A stretch of 64,000 nucleotides of DNA, from NCBI RefSeq assembly GCF_954871325.1, contig NC_088775.1, positions 6,983,561 through 7,047,560 of the forward strand, in the 5' to 3' direction. Positions 48,447 to 59,370 of the stretch are shown piece after piece; the first letter of the stretch is position 1; every line of letters starts with the position of its first letter. Source of the DNA: Gordionus sp. m RMFG-2023. Its lineage: Eukaryota; Nematomorpha; Gordioida; Chordodea; Parachordodidae. A model generated the notes under the pieces. The model was not told the DNA's origin. It searched no databases and saw only the letters and a program-made list of their open reading frames with translations. A program made the translations under genes and the position numbers.

Positions 48447-50120
48447 GTGTTTTCCTCTAAGGAATATTGCGCCCACCACATTAGGGAACACACGGAAGAA
48501 AAACGATTTGCCTGCGTTACCTGCGGAAAACGTTACTTGTTACGCCATCGTATGCTGGACCACTTTGCCCGTGCTCACACTCCGGCCTCCTTTGTTTGCC
48601 CTTTTTGCGAAGCCCGAATTAAAATGAGGCATAGTCTTAAGAGGCATTTCAAACGGAAACACCCAAATATGAGCAACGTTTGGGATCGTCCCGGGTACGT
48701 CGATAACCTGGGATACGGTGTTTCTTCGAATATTGTTCTTGACACATCTAACGCTGATATGCCACGTCTCTCTTTTCCCATAGGAATTGGTTCTCACGCT
48801 ATAATGAATACAACCTCTTCGGGGGTCCTTGCCGAAAGAATCTTGACCTGTTCATCCTCTTCCACCTATAATAACGAGAATCACCTCAGAGATACAGGTA
48901 AACTCTTGTTTGAACATCGTAATAATCTTGAATTAATTATACCATCATCTGGTTCGCTGATGTTATCGGCATCTGCGAATATCAATTTACAATCTTTTTT
49001 GCTGCAATCCAAAATGAGCGCATTGATTGACACCGACAAGAAATCCGGAAACGATATGGACCACCAAAAAAAAATCAGTGTTTTTAATCCTTTAGATATT
49101 GCAACGTTAGTTCTTGGTAACGGCAATAACAGTTACCATTTGCCATCTTTATCTAATAGCATGAGTTTTTATCCCCATTTATATTTTACTATTGGAATAG
49201 ATGGATCAATATTCCCTACGAACCCTTTGGTTCTCTCTTCAGAGAGTACTTTGTCGATGAATGTCGATAAGCATGCTCATATTAAAGATATTGATGCAAA
49301 TATTTTGCGTATGCCGCCTTTTCGGTCTGACGTCAAAATAATCACAGAACCTAATAACGACGTAGGACAGATTAATCCAGAATCTTGGCTTAAATCTTTA
49401 ATGACAAACGATGAACATAGTTCCGGTCTAGTTAATTATGATGCCACAATGGAATCCAATATTTCGCATACCTTGGGCTCGCCTTCAATATGTTCTGTCA
49501 CATCTTCTTTGGATTTTTCTAATAGATTTGATCCTACATCAATGATGCTTCTAAATTCAGCAGATAAATGGGATTTGAATAACGTCAAAAATTGTATTCA
49601 ACAATACACCGCACGTCAGATGCCTCAATCAAATGAATTATATGGCCCATCTAATTCATATAGTCCTACGATGATTGTGAATGAACAAGTTGAATCTCAT
49701 AAAAATGTTACAGCGTTGCTAGCACATAATGATATAAATGATCAAATATTTTTGACTATGAATGCTTTAGAAAGTAAGTATGTACTTGACAGTTACGATT
49801 CTCCTACTTCATTGGAATCTTCAAAAATTATAATATCCCCTACACATCTACCACTCAACACGTGTAGTGAGTTTCCTTACCCTCGTATTGATATGGTGAA
49901 TGCTATAGCAAAAACGCAATCATTTTCTAATTCGGTACCTAGTAATAATCAAAAAGGAATTAATTCATCTCCCAATAATGATATAAATATTTTATCTGGT
50001 ACTGGTTCAGGCCTCAATAGTATTGTTTGTTCTTCTGAAAATGATACTTTTAATCTTTATAATATTGAACATAACAATTTAAATGATATCACTACATTAT
50101 CTGGGAGTCAACTATGGTGA
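48447..50120 (+). CDS. C2H2 zinc-finger protein, last coding exon (rest of finger 12, fingers 13-14, long tail)
   Basis: 558 codons including the TGA stop, continuing residues 741-1297 of the joined protein. It completes finger 12 (H751/H755), then finger 13 (C763/C766/H779/H784) and finger 14 (C791/C794/H807/H812). A linker TEEKRF between fingers 12 and 13 resembles the TGEKP-type linker of tandem DNA-binding fingers. The following ~485 residues are Ser/Asn/Asp-rich with no recognised domain, probably a disordered regulatory tail. Exon lengths 2005 + 215 + 1674 sum to a multiple of three with the phases given, which supports the one-gene model. A polyadenylation signal AATAAA follows at ~50208. 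Confidence 0.88.
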   Translation: MFSSKEYCAHHIREHTEEKRFACVTCGKRYLLRHRMLDHFARAHTPASFVCPFCEARIKMRHSLKRHFKRKHPNMSNVWDRPGYVDNLGYGVSSNIVLDTSNADMPRLSFPIGIGSHAIMNTTSSGVLAERILTCSSSSTYNNENHLRDTGKLLFEHRNNLELIIPSSGSLMLSASANINLQSFLLQSKMSALIDTDKKSGNDMDHQKKISVFNPLDIATLVLGNGNNSYHLPSLSNSMSFYPHLYFTIGIDGSIFPTNPLVLSSESTLSMNVDKHAHIKDIDANILRMPPFRSDVKIITEPNNDVGQINPESWLKSLMTNDEHSSGLVNYDATMESNISHTLGSPSICSVTSSLDFSNRFDPTSMMLLNSADKWDLNNVKNCIQQYTARQMPQSNELYGPSNSYSPTMIVNEQVESHKNVTALLAHNDINDQIFLTMNALESKYVLDSYDSPTSLESSKIIISPTHLPLNTCSEFPYPRIDMVNAIAKTQSFSNSVPSNNQKGINSSPNNDINILSGTGSGLNSIVCSSENDTFNLYNIEHNNLNDITTLSGSQLW

Positions 50121-50207
50121 CTGCCTCACTCTTGAAACTGTTTAACTCTTATATTATGTTAGATCTTCGATTTTCATATTATTCACACATTTATATATTT
50201 CTTACTA

Positions 50208-50213
50208 ATAAAT
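50208..50213 (+). promoter_or_regulatory. polyadenylation signal of the zinc-finger gene
   Basis: AATAAATAAATA about 90 bp after the TGA stop at 50120. It is the first canonical hexamer downstream; AT-rich context lowers its specificity. Confidence 0.5.
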
Positions 50214-50219
50214 AAATAT

Positions 50220-52262
50220 CGGCATTAATAATTTATTCTCTTAATTAATTGATGAAAACAAAACATCAAAAATGTATTTAGGAGTAGAAGACCAGTCAAA
50301 TTTTATGAAGTTATGTTTTAGAAGTTTGTTTTAATCATAAAAATAACCAAGCATATTAAAATTAATGGCTTTGTAAAAAAAAATTTATCCAATGATTCTG
50401 GATCACATAATATATTTTTTTAAAAAAATATGTATTGGAAATACAAAAAAAGATATATTTTATTCAGACGTAGATTTATTGAGTTCTACAACATATCTGA
50501 AAATAAGCATAATGATAAATACAACTTGATAAACAATGACCAGGTGTTTTAATAACGGGGGTGGCATTAAGAAAGAAACTTTTTATATCTTCCATGTTCA
50601 GGGAACTAGTCTTAGATATTAAATAAGAGAGGAGAAGGGGTGGTTAAATAAGGACGTGTTTCCTCTAAATTATTGTTTCTTATGAAGATGCCGTCGACTA
50701 CGGGCAATTGTGGCATATTAGCTTTTCATTATTTGATCATATTCTAAAAAAATTTAAACCCACTAAAAAAATGGGGCAAATGCCTCCTTAAAACTTTCTA
50801 TTTGCTACTCCGAAATTTAATATTTTCCCTATTCAATCTTTAACCCTTTTTGAGGTAATATGAAAATGTCGCAATGTTATCCCCACTAAATTATTACTGT
50901 TAAAGATGCAGTATACAGTTCTTTACGATCAAAATGGTGGAGAAGAAGCAGCTATGTTTGGCAGAGATATTATTCGGAAGAATTTAATTTTTCTTTACGA
51001 TCAAAATGGCTGAGAAGAGGCTTGGGAAGAAATTAAACTTCTATCAAAATCATTTTTCCGTAATAAGATATTGTCTATGCTATGCTTCACTTGTATTCTC
51101 CGGAAAGTCCTTATGTAAAATTATTCAAAGATACCTTAGTACTTACTATTTTATCATTGATATTCTTTGGAGGAGATTTTATTTTTAGAGGAAATTATCA
51201 AGGATATTCAAGTCATTTTTAGGAAATCATATTTGAAATTTTGAAATCATAATGATGATTTATCGATAATAATGGGGGAGAGGTTGAGAATTCTTGTATA
51301 AATTATTTTTATTTTATCTTTATTCTAATTGGAGAAATATAAATTCGATATATTATGAAAATGCAATAGCCAATGGAAATTATAATAAAATATAAAATAA
51401 TATACTCTACTCTCTAATTGGGGAAGTAGATTTACGGTATTACAGGAAAATGTAATAGCCGGAGTAAATTTGATAATACTCTTATTCTTATCCGTGAGTT
51501 AAATCAAACGTTCCTATGTACAACAAAGCTGCATTTCTTATGGAAAGCTAGCAGAGATGATTTCAACGGTGTCCTTCTATTGACAAAAAGCCACATTTCT
51601 TTATTATTACAAAGTCGTTTAAAGTAATAAAGAAAACCAAAATAAGCGAAATATATAGTTGGGAGTAAGTGAAAAATGTCCTATTTTATTTATATTTCTA
51701 TATTATTGGAGAGGTTTTCTTTTTCGTCATCTTTTTTTTTACCTAAATATGAATATATTGAGCCTATATTTGTAAAGAAATATAAAATCCTATGAAAAAA
51801 ATCTTGTATATAGTTGCCAGATTATGAAATTCTAGATTAAATATATTCCCAGAAGCTTGAGAAATTTTGGAAATATATATTATAAAATTCTAGAGTAAAA
51901 ATGTTCCCAGAAGATTGAGTAATTTTGGAAATATATTGATCCTAAATTTGTAAAGAAATAAAATTCTATATAAAATATTTTGATGAATTATATAGGGTTG
52001 TAACAAATTTACTTAAAAAATAATGTAAAAATTATAGAAAATCGGTTGAACGAGAAATTTTATACTCAATATCCTTTGGTTTAGAAATACATCTCAAATA
52101 TATCCACTTTTATTTCTACCTTGAATCTAGTTGCATTGAAGAAATTATGAGGGAAGGAACCTTATAATGGATATTTCAACTTGTGATTTATTTTTATCTT
52201 ATAATTAAAGATAATTCAAAATATCTAGCAGCAACTCTGCTGACAATTATTTTTTTTATATC
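50220..52262. other. non-coding DNA with short tandem duplications
   Basis: TCTTTACGATCAAAATGG at about 50919 recurs at about 50991, with following GAGAAGA. A ~65 bp unit with CCCAGAAG.TTGAG.AATTTTGG occurs at about 51846 and 51911. A ~110 bp unit with GAAAATG.AATAGCC occurs at about 51355 and 51445. No gene recognised. Confidence 0.5.
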
Positions 52263-52270
52263 CTAATCAA

Positions 52271-52748
52271 CAGAGTTGTACATTTGCTCAAAATAAAAAG
52301 ATCTTAGATCTTTGAAGATCGTAAAATTTGAAGATCTTTTATTTATAAAAAAATTTGAGCAACGATCTTAAAAGATCGAGATCTTTGAAGATCGTAAAAT
52401 TTGAAGATCTTTTATTTTTTAAAAATTTTGTGTAACGATCTTCAAAGATCTTCATGATATTTATTTTTTTACCCCTTTATTAAAAGCCCAGATGTTTTTC
52501 AATTTTATTAATATAATATTTCTTTTATGTTTTATACCTCTCCTCCTGCCTTTATGAAAATTGAAAAACATCTGGGCTTTTAATAAAGGGGTAAAAAAAT
52601 AAATATCATGAAGATCTTTGAAGATCGTTACACAAAATTTTAAAAAAATAAAAGATCTTCAAATTTTACGATCTTCAAAGATCTTGCTCAAATTTTTGAG
52701 CTAGATCTCGCTCAAAAATCTTCAAAGAAGATCTTTCGTACAACTCTG
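52271..52748. mobile_element. foldback hAT-type MITE with perfect 8-bp target duplication
   Basis: A 478 bp element bounded by CTAATCAA on each side (52263-52270, 52749-52756), with ends CAGAGTTGTAC and GTACAACTCTG. Almost the whole element folds on itself. The arm from ~52398 to 52503 (ending CCCCTTTATTAAAAGCCCAG and on to ATTTTT) pairs nearly perfectly with ~52555-52665, leaving a ~50-base loop. Outside this, GATCTTTGAAGATC-type palindromic units are repeated in both arms. Non-coding; the CAGAGTTG end resembles the hAT at 35946-36822. Confidence 0.88.
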
Positions 52749-52756
52749 CTAATCAA

Positions 52757-54201
52757 TGACATATATAATACCTAGACAGACGATTGATTCATTAAAATGC
52801 ATTTTTAAACGTCGTTAAAAGCAAATCAGTTGGACCCGCATTTTTGGTAACACATATAATAATTATTCTCATGTTAAAAACTACTATTAAATTGATAACT
52901 TGCTTCCTCTCGATGATCCGGTAATTCTTTAATAAAGTTTGCATCTGATATAGGAATAAATTAGGCTCGCGTTTAAAATTTTAATAATGATTAGTGTAAC
53001 CAAGATGGCGTCCCGAGCTGTTTTCATTGATGTACACTTTTAATAAATGCATCGTCAGTTTAGGTAATATATATGTCATTGATCCTAATATAACCCTTTC
53101 AAAACTTAATACCAACTATTTTACATTTATTTACGATATGAAATATTAGTAAACTAGGAAAATGTTTAAATATATCAGCGATAGATAAAGATTTTCAATC
53201 AAATTAATTGTATCATATATACTTTTAGATAATATTATTTTTCCTTTTAATTATTCGCATCCATTATATGTGTTATGTTGGTAGTTAAAAATTAAGATAT
53301 TTTCAATATTTTGTCAATAACATTTTAAGGTAATTTAATTAAAAGTTTTCGAATTTAATCTTTTCTATTTTAAAAAGTTTTATATAATATTAGTAAATGG
53401 TAAAATAAAAATGGGTATTATTTATAAAGATATAAAAATTCTAAAATCTCATATCTATTAGTAATTCAATTGTAATGCAAGCAAAAATGTTTGGCATAAC
53501 TATTGGGAGACACCAGAATTTACATTTTAATTATAAATATGATTAATTATATAACCAGGAAAACAATTAGAAAGGTAAAATTTTAAATGCAAGAATAATG
53601 TTAGAAGATTATTTAAATCAAATGTCTAATTGTTAGAAGTAGTTGTACTAACATTAATGTATTTTATTCAAGCAATAGAATATAAACATTGCAAATAAGA
53701 AAGATGGCTGATTACCAAATATTTATTATGATTTGACATTGCACAAATGAAATTGTATTTAGCAAATTTTTGCACTAGAAAAATGGTGTGATTTTTTATT
53801 ATTAATAAGAATTTATTAAATACATTCAGAAAGACATTAAGAATAGTATTGGAAGATTATTAGAATCAAATGTCTTATGAATTCTGTTGGGTTTATATTT
53901 CAATTTATGTAAAAAGAAAAAATAATATTTATATAAAATATTATTCGATGCTTAATATTTAAATCTTCAAAAACAATTTTATTTATTTTTAATTTGGCGT
54001 GGGTGTTGAGCCCATAACAAAACCTTACTAATATGTCAAGGGCTAATAGTAAAATAAAATGGACAAGAGCCATAATTCCTCGTATCCAATCTCCTAATAC
54101 ATCTTCTTCAAGTTATAACTTTAAATAAATATATTTAATGTTGGGTGAGGATTTCGCACTTTTTATTAGGAATTTAGATCACATTCATTCAATAAAAACA
54201 T
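52757..54201. other. AT-rich DNA upstream of the TAMM41-like gene
   Basis: No exon recognised. It should include the promoter of the gene starting at 54202, but no core element can be singled out in such AT-rich sequence. Confidence 0.5.
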
Positions 54202-54297
54202 ATGCTTGAAATTCTCTCACGAATTATCAATCGTTTTCCAAAAGAAACAGTTTGGGTATTTAGTTATGGATCGGCGATTAGAAATCAGAAACAAAAA
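54202..54297 (+). CDS. TAMM41: TAMM41-like (phosphatidate cytidylyltransferase, mitochondrial), exon 1
   Basis: 32 codons from ATG 54202 (in-frame TAA at 54193 just upstream) to the donor CAAAAA|GTTTAT at 54297. TAMM41/Tam41 makes CDP-diacylglycerol on the inner mitochondrial membrane, the first step toward cardiolipin. The peptide NRFPKETVWVFSYGSAIRNQ matches the family's N-terminal block, typically a FP-x-E/K stretch followed by YGSG and a Gln. Here the third residue of the GSG motif is Ala. Phase 0 splice to 54981. The start lies ~20 residues shorter than in vertebrate proteins, so an upstream targeting-peptide exon cannot be excluded. Confidence 0.75.
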
Positions 54298-54980
54298 GTT
54301 TATATACCATTATTTAAAACTATAAATACGCATTTAATATGATTAATTATTCATAAAGCTCTATTAATTAATACCTTTTAAGCTAAAATTTGTATTTTAT
54401 AATTAAAATTAAGTAAACTTTTATTATTATTTAAAAAAAGAGCTTTAAATCATAATTATATAGTTGCTAATTAATATTATATTAACCATCGATTTATTTT
54501 ATTTACAATTTTATTAATAAAGTTTTATGTAGTATTATTTTAATTTTTGAGAATATTTAAAATTTTTTTAAATATTTTATTAAAACTTTAAAATTCAAAT
54601 ATATAATGACTCATAGGCTTAGTCAGTATATTTCTAAGGGGTAGGGGTCATTAGGTTGATTGCATTTCCATAAATTTTACTAGAGGTATTTTTGTAAATA
54701 AGCAACCCAAATTGGAGTTTCTAACAAGTGGGGGTGTAGAGAAAAATTTTAATTAATTTTATATCATATTTACTAAAATGGCAAATTTTTTAAGCGGAAG
54801 GAAATGCCCCCTTGCCAACCTATGTACTGATTATATATAGCACTGTTATTATTAAACAATTTAATGATTTCATATAATAAAAATATTTCAACTGTTTTTA
54901 ATAAGATCATTTATTTGTTTTGTAACATAATGTGAATATTCTTTTATTGTTATTTAAAAAAAATATTTATATAAACTTAG
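54298..54980 (+). other. 683-bp intron 1 of the TAMM41-like gene
   Basis: Donor GTTTAT, acceptor TAAACTTAG. AT-rich; nothing else defined. Confidence 0.65.
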
Positions 54981-55160
54981 AAAATGATTGATTTGATATT
55001 TGTGGTCAAAAATGCTATGAAATGGCACCAGCAAAACATTCTTCTAAATAAAAGTCATTATTCTATAACAAATTCTATGTTTGGGTCAAAATTTTTAACC
55101 TACCTTCAAAATTCTGCTGCTGGAGTTTTTTTCAAGACACATATACCAATTGAAGATAAA
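54981..55160 (+). CDS. TAMM41: TAMM41-like, exon 2
   Basis: 60 codons from acceptor AAACTTAG at 54980 to donor GATAAA|GTTATT at 55160, phase 0 at both ends. It reads MIDLIF, then WHQQNILLNKSHYS, then SAAGVFF. These correspond to the family's LDFVF (metal/nucleotide site), the W-H-x2-N-x3-N-x2-H-Y-S signature, and the G-A-G-V-Y-Y stretch. The WH...N...N..HYS residues are all kept. In contrast, the V-D-D after the LDFVF strand in vertebrates is V-K-N here, which may reflect divergence or loss of activity. Unspliced, the frame reaches a stop at ~55172. Confidence 0.85.
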
Positions 55161-57386
55161 GTTATTTTTTAAAAATAATTGATTTTATATACCTTTATAT
55201 TTTTTTAAAATCATAATTAACCAGAATCTGAACCTGCAACCCTCAGAATGGGGGGGGGCTTTAGAAAGCAGAACTGAATCTTTTTTTAAAATTTATAAGA
55301 ACCAAAACCCATTTTTAAACTTCCAGAAGCCAATTATATATGATGTTGTGTAATGGTTTTTGAAAATTTATTATTTTTTTTACTTTTAGATATTTTAAAA
55401 TAACTTCAAAATTTTTATAACTTTTTAAATTATAAAACATACCCAAAATCTTCCATTAAATTTTTTTTAAAAGTTTTGAAATTCCTTACAAATTATCTTC
55501 ATACTTCCCATTTGGATTAATATAAATGCCCATTTTGAATATTAATTTGAAAAATATAAATGAAATATTGCTTAAAATCTTTTTGCATAAAAATTTCACA
55601 ACTTTATAAACTTTCAGCTAAAATTTATTAAATATAATTGATTTCTCTAACTTTAAAAAATTAAAAAACTTTCGTGAATTTGCATATATGATTTAGGCCT
55701 CTATTTTTTTTGCATTAAAATAGCATATTTCTCCTTTTTTTTCGTTAAAGTTACGAAAGTTTATTGATTATATTTTAAATATTTAGGTCACAGCTTAACA
55801 AAGTAACCACATCAAATTTAGAAGACAACATCCACTTTTTAAAGTTTTAGTAATCGAAACCACTTAAAAAAATATTTGGAATCTAACCATTTTTTGTAAG
55901 TTCCAAACTTTGTATTTAATACTAACTAAAAAGGAGACCAATCAATGAAACATATTTTTAGCGCTTTTCAGGAAGGGGGTACTTGGGATGTACCGATATT
56001 GAAATGACCTGATTATATATGTATATATCTCAGAAATGGCACGTGATTGGCAGCTAATTTTTTTTTTTGCACAAACTTCTTGAAATATATATATAACATC
56101 ACAACTTGTTATAAAACAAAATTATTCTAAGAAAACGTTTATAATCGGATGATTTAAAATTTGTTCAACATTGATAGGGTTTGCCAATCTTAAACATGGC
56201 TGATTTTATTTTGCACCAACCCCTCCTTAAAATATTTTTGATTGATAGAATATTTTTAAGTGTTATTGGCATTCTAAGATGGTTTTAGGTTTATTTAAAA
56301 ATATCTGTCAATCTGGTGCCAACACATTTTTAACTGTTATTTTAATATCGGTAAAATTGGCGCAGCCCTACTTTATAGAACATTTTTTTGAGAAAAGTTA
56401 ATATTGGTTATATGTCAACCAGATTTCATTAAAAGGATAAGCTTGCTTCGCTTACATTGGTAATGGTTTAACAGAGTTGCCAAGTGCTGTCTTCTCATGT
56501 GTGCGAAAACTCCTACAATTTGTAGCACATAATTTAAAAATAATAAGTATAGAAAAAGGTATTTGTTTTAATTCTTATAATTTGCATTGAGAATTGATAA
56601 TACTTTCAGGCAAGTTTCTAAATTTGGCAATTGGATTTTTCTAAATAATTTTTATTTGGATTACAAAATATCAGATCGATTGATCTTCTACTACTTTATT
56701 AATTATAGTAAATTAACTACTCTATAAATTATAAAAAAAATTATAAGAATAAATTAAAACAACAACTAAGAGGATGAATAGGGAGGTAAGAATAAGAAAG
56801 GAAAAAAAAATTCTCACCCCCTGTTCAGTTTATTCATAATATTCTAATTTTGTTAATTATTGTAAGACTGAATTTATATTTTCGTTTCGCCTAAATCGAA
56901 AATTTCTAATTGATTTTGCCCCTTCAGCAGCTAGGAATATTACAAAAAAACATGTAGAAGGGCAAGGGCCCGAACAAAACTTTGAGGAAAATTATGGAAA
57001 TGGGGTTCTGGGATCTAAATATGAAACTATAATTAAAAATTTATAAAATAAAGGTTTAGAAATTTATATGCACACCATGAGGATAGATAAAATAAGGTAA
57101 TAATAGCCAATCAAAGAAGGCCTTCGCAATGATTGCTTCGAAAGAATGGATAAGTTCCCGGATTATAATTGTTATTATGAGCTACCTACCTGAGTGAATA
57201 CGATTTAAGACTTGTGTTTATAACTTTATGAATTCTGGTGTTGTTTATATCAAAAGATCTTGAATAAAGATCCCATCGATTCACCCATTCATGGTGTTTT
57301 TTTTTATAGCTCCAAACCTACTTCTAAAAAATACCACTGATGGATTGCTATCGTTTTAAATATATTATTTATTATAATCGATATAG
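55161..57386 (+). other. 2.2-kb intron 2 of the TAMM41-like gene
   Basis: Donor GTTATT, acceptor ATCGATATAG. Contains G9 at 55250, a hAT-derived element at 55984-56370, a CAGAGTTGCCAAG string at 56471 like a hAT end, and a GC-richer patch 56920-57200. In that patch, short frames (for example GPEQNFEENYGNGVLGSKYE) look coding-like but were not recognised and do not match TAMM41. Confidence 0.6.
55984..56370. mobile_element. hAT-derived nonautonomous element (~387 bp)
   Basis: The left end TGGGATGTACCGATATT matches the right end of the hAT at 23986-24689 read in complement. The right end ATCGGTAAAATTGGCGCAGC CCTA, read in complement, matches the left end TAGGGCTG of 60259. No coding relic and no clear target duplication. 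Inserted in intron 2 of the TAMM41-like gene. Confidence 0.55.
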
Positions 57387-57479
57387 ATTGTAAAATACGG
57401 TGTCGTGGAAGAGAGCAGGTTAGTCGCCGATCTCTACAAATGGGATTACCTATATTTGGCGGGAAGATTGCACAAGCCA
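57387..57479 (+). CDS. TAMM41: TAMM41-like, exon 3
   Basis: 31 codons from acceptor GATATAG at 57386 to donor AAGCCA|GTATTA at 57479, phase 0 at both ends. It reads [14 protein letters not shown], then [10 protein letters not shown], matching the strongly conserved family block I-K-Y-G-V ... D-L ... L-Y-x-A-G-R-L-x-K-P-V. The join with exon 2 (IEDK then IVKYGV) matches the spacing in vertebrate TAMM41. Reading past the donor gives Val-Leu-Phe and then AT-rich DNA to a stop. The C-terminal half of the protein was not found between here and 61.1 kb, so it lies further right, is very diverged, or is lost. Confidence 0.85.
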
Positions 57480-57699
57480 GTATTATTTAAATATATTAAA
57501 AAAAGAAAAATAAATATATTTTTATAGTATATCGCGAATCGTGAAATTCTTGATATAGATATTTCAAACCCGGTCCCATAAAATTATTTTTTCGCAAACG
57601 CTAAAATGCTCACTGTTAGAGAAAAAAACAAAGAAAGATTTACCGATTTTTCTTTTTACAAAAGAAAAAATTAAACCGGCACTTTTATATTAAACGCTT
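57480..57699. other. probable intron 3 or 3' flank of the TAMM41-like gene
   Basis: No downstream TAMM41 exon recognised. Confidence 0.4.
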
Positions 57700-58000
57700 T
57701 ATTTTACCTCAATCCAACACTTTTTATATTTAGTGGTATAGCTTTTCGAGTATAATCAGCACTTTGTATATTACACCAACCACTTCGCTTCGAGCTTAAC
57801 ACTTTTTATACTTTTCCAACACATTTTTTATAGCCTTAAATTAACACTTTTTTATATTTAACGGTATAGCTTTTCGGGTCTAATCAACGCTTTATATATT
57901 TAATTGTATAACTCGTCGGGCTTAATTAGCCGGTATATTTCGAGCCTAATCACAGCTTTTTATATTGAACGGTATAGCTCTTCGGGTCCTGGTTTGACTT
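57700..58000. repeat. degenerate minisatellite (~50-60 bp unit)
   Basis: About five imperfect units share GGTATAGCTTTTCGGGTCTA, followed by ATCA.C.CTTTTTATATT, at roughly 57733, 57775, 57865, 57915 and 57970. A further stray unit lies near 58215-58245. Non-coding, in the presumed third intron of the TAMM41-like gene. Confidence 0.65.
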
Positions 58001-58296
58001 AAGCATTTAGATGCTTACTTCCTTTTTAACCTAGACTAAACAATTTTTTAACTAAGACAAGACACCCTATTTTGGGTTGTATCTAGTGGCATTGTTATTA
58101 TTCGTATTTATTTTCTCTTTTTTTTTGATTTTGCTTGTTTTATTTAAAAAAAAAATTTTATTTTGCTTTTTTAGGATGTTTTAGTCCAGCCGGCTGTTTA
58201 GTAATAAGTCGAACCACATCTTTCGAGCTTAATCGGCACTTTTTATATTATTTCTCCAAATACTTTTTAGGAATCTTAATCAACTTGAATTGTTAA

Positions 58297-58495
58297 AAAG
58301 CCCGGTTCTGTTAGATTTTTAAAAACGGCCCGATTAAGGTTATGACCAAAAAAATATTATGTTAACCTGGAGATTTTGTTCACAGCTGGAGGACATATAT
58401 TTCGCAAAATCTTGAGGCTTACATAATATTATTTTGGCTAAAATCTTAATCTGGCCATTTTTAAAAATAGACCCAAATCGGTCTTTTTAACAAAT
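58297..58495. repeat. diverged copy of MITE family A
   Basis: Ordered blocks TTTTTAAAAACGGCCCGATT, the central ttgttcacagctggagga, gaggcttacataatatt, tggctaaaatcttaatctgg and aatcggtctttttaacaa follow the family plan. The ends are worn and no target duplication is seen. Confidence 0.6.
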
Positions 58496-59199
58496 CAGCA
58501 CTTTTTACATTCGGTATGCATTCTCAATTCAAATCTCACTTTTTTAAAAAAAATTTATTTTCTTAATACAATTTAAACTGATAAATTTATTTGCAACTTT
58601 TTTTTTCAATTTCTAATTATGTTTAATTTTTCAAGGAAGAAATATAAAAAAAAAATTATATTTTTCGCGCATTATATATTCAACAAATTTTGAAATATCT
58701 ATTATTTAATAATCTTTTCAAAAATATTAAACGAATTTAACATTTATCTCATCTCGACTTACAGGCAAAGCCCATCGTTTTAATATTTTTATAGGGTCAG
58801 TAGAAAAAAATAAATCTCCTTATATCCTGGATACTTTTATAACACTTAAATGGATGAGAGGTTCTTGATTCATCAGGCAGCTACAAATCTCTAAATATAA
58901 TTATCGATAAATCCTTCCGAATCTATTTCAATTTATAGAGAAAAAAAATTAAATATTTGGCGGATTTTTTTTTATTGCGTGGATGTTTAAGTATCCCATG
59001 ATACATTACTAGCCGAATGCAAACTGGTATAAATATGATAAACAATTAGATACTTCACGTAAATTTCAAACACATTTTAAGACTATTTTTTTTACTTTTT
59101 TTTTCTCTTAAGCTTTCACCTTTTTCTGGTGGTAAGCTCAATACTCTCTCCACTTTAATATTCATACTATCTATCTCTTTTTATCTCTGATATCCCCCA
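58496..59199. other. AT-rich non-coding DNA
   Basis: No exon recognised. Confidence 0.5.
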
Positions 59200-59370
59200 C
59201 CGGAGTTCCTTATCTATATTCCTTCCACCGGAGTATCGCCATCATTGTATCTTTGTATCTTGATCTCTCACCGAAGTATTGATATCGACAGATATCCCAC
59301 TGGAGTATTCAATCGACAGATATCCCACTGGAGTATTCAATCGACAGATACCCCACCGGAGTATTCTTAT
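59200..59370 (+). repeat. minisatellite with 28-bp unit
   Basis: Three near-identical 28-bp units start at 59286, 59314 and 59342: CGACAGATATCCCACTGGAG then TATTCAAT. Looser CCACCGGAGT units lie upstream at about 59200 and 59227. A 69-codon frame across it is incidental. Confidence 0.8.

Noticed and set aside
48540-49126. Minus-strand frames under the last zinc-finger exon
   Set aside because: Antisense shadows of a real coding exon.
58762-58795. Possible fourth TAMM41 exon after CTTACAG (AKPIVLIFL)
   Set aside because: Only nine residues before a stop; similarity to the family's V-K-I-I is too weak and no donor follows.
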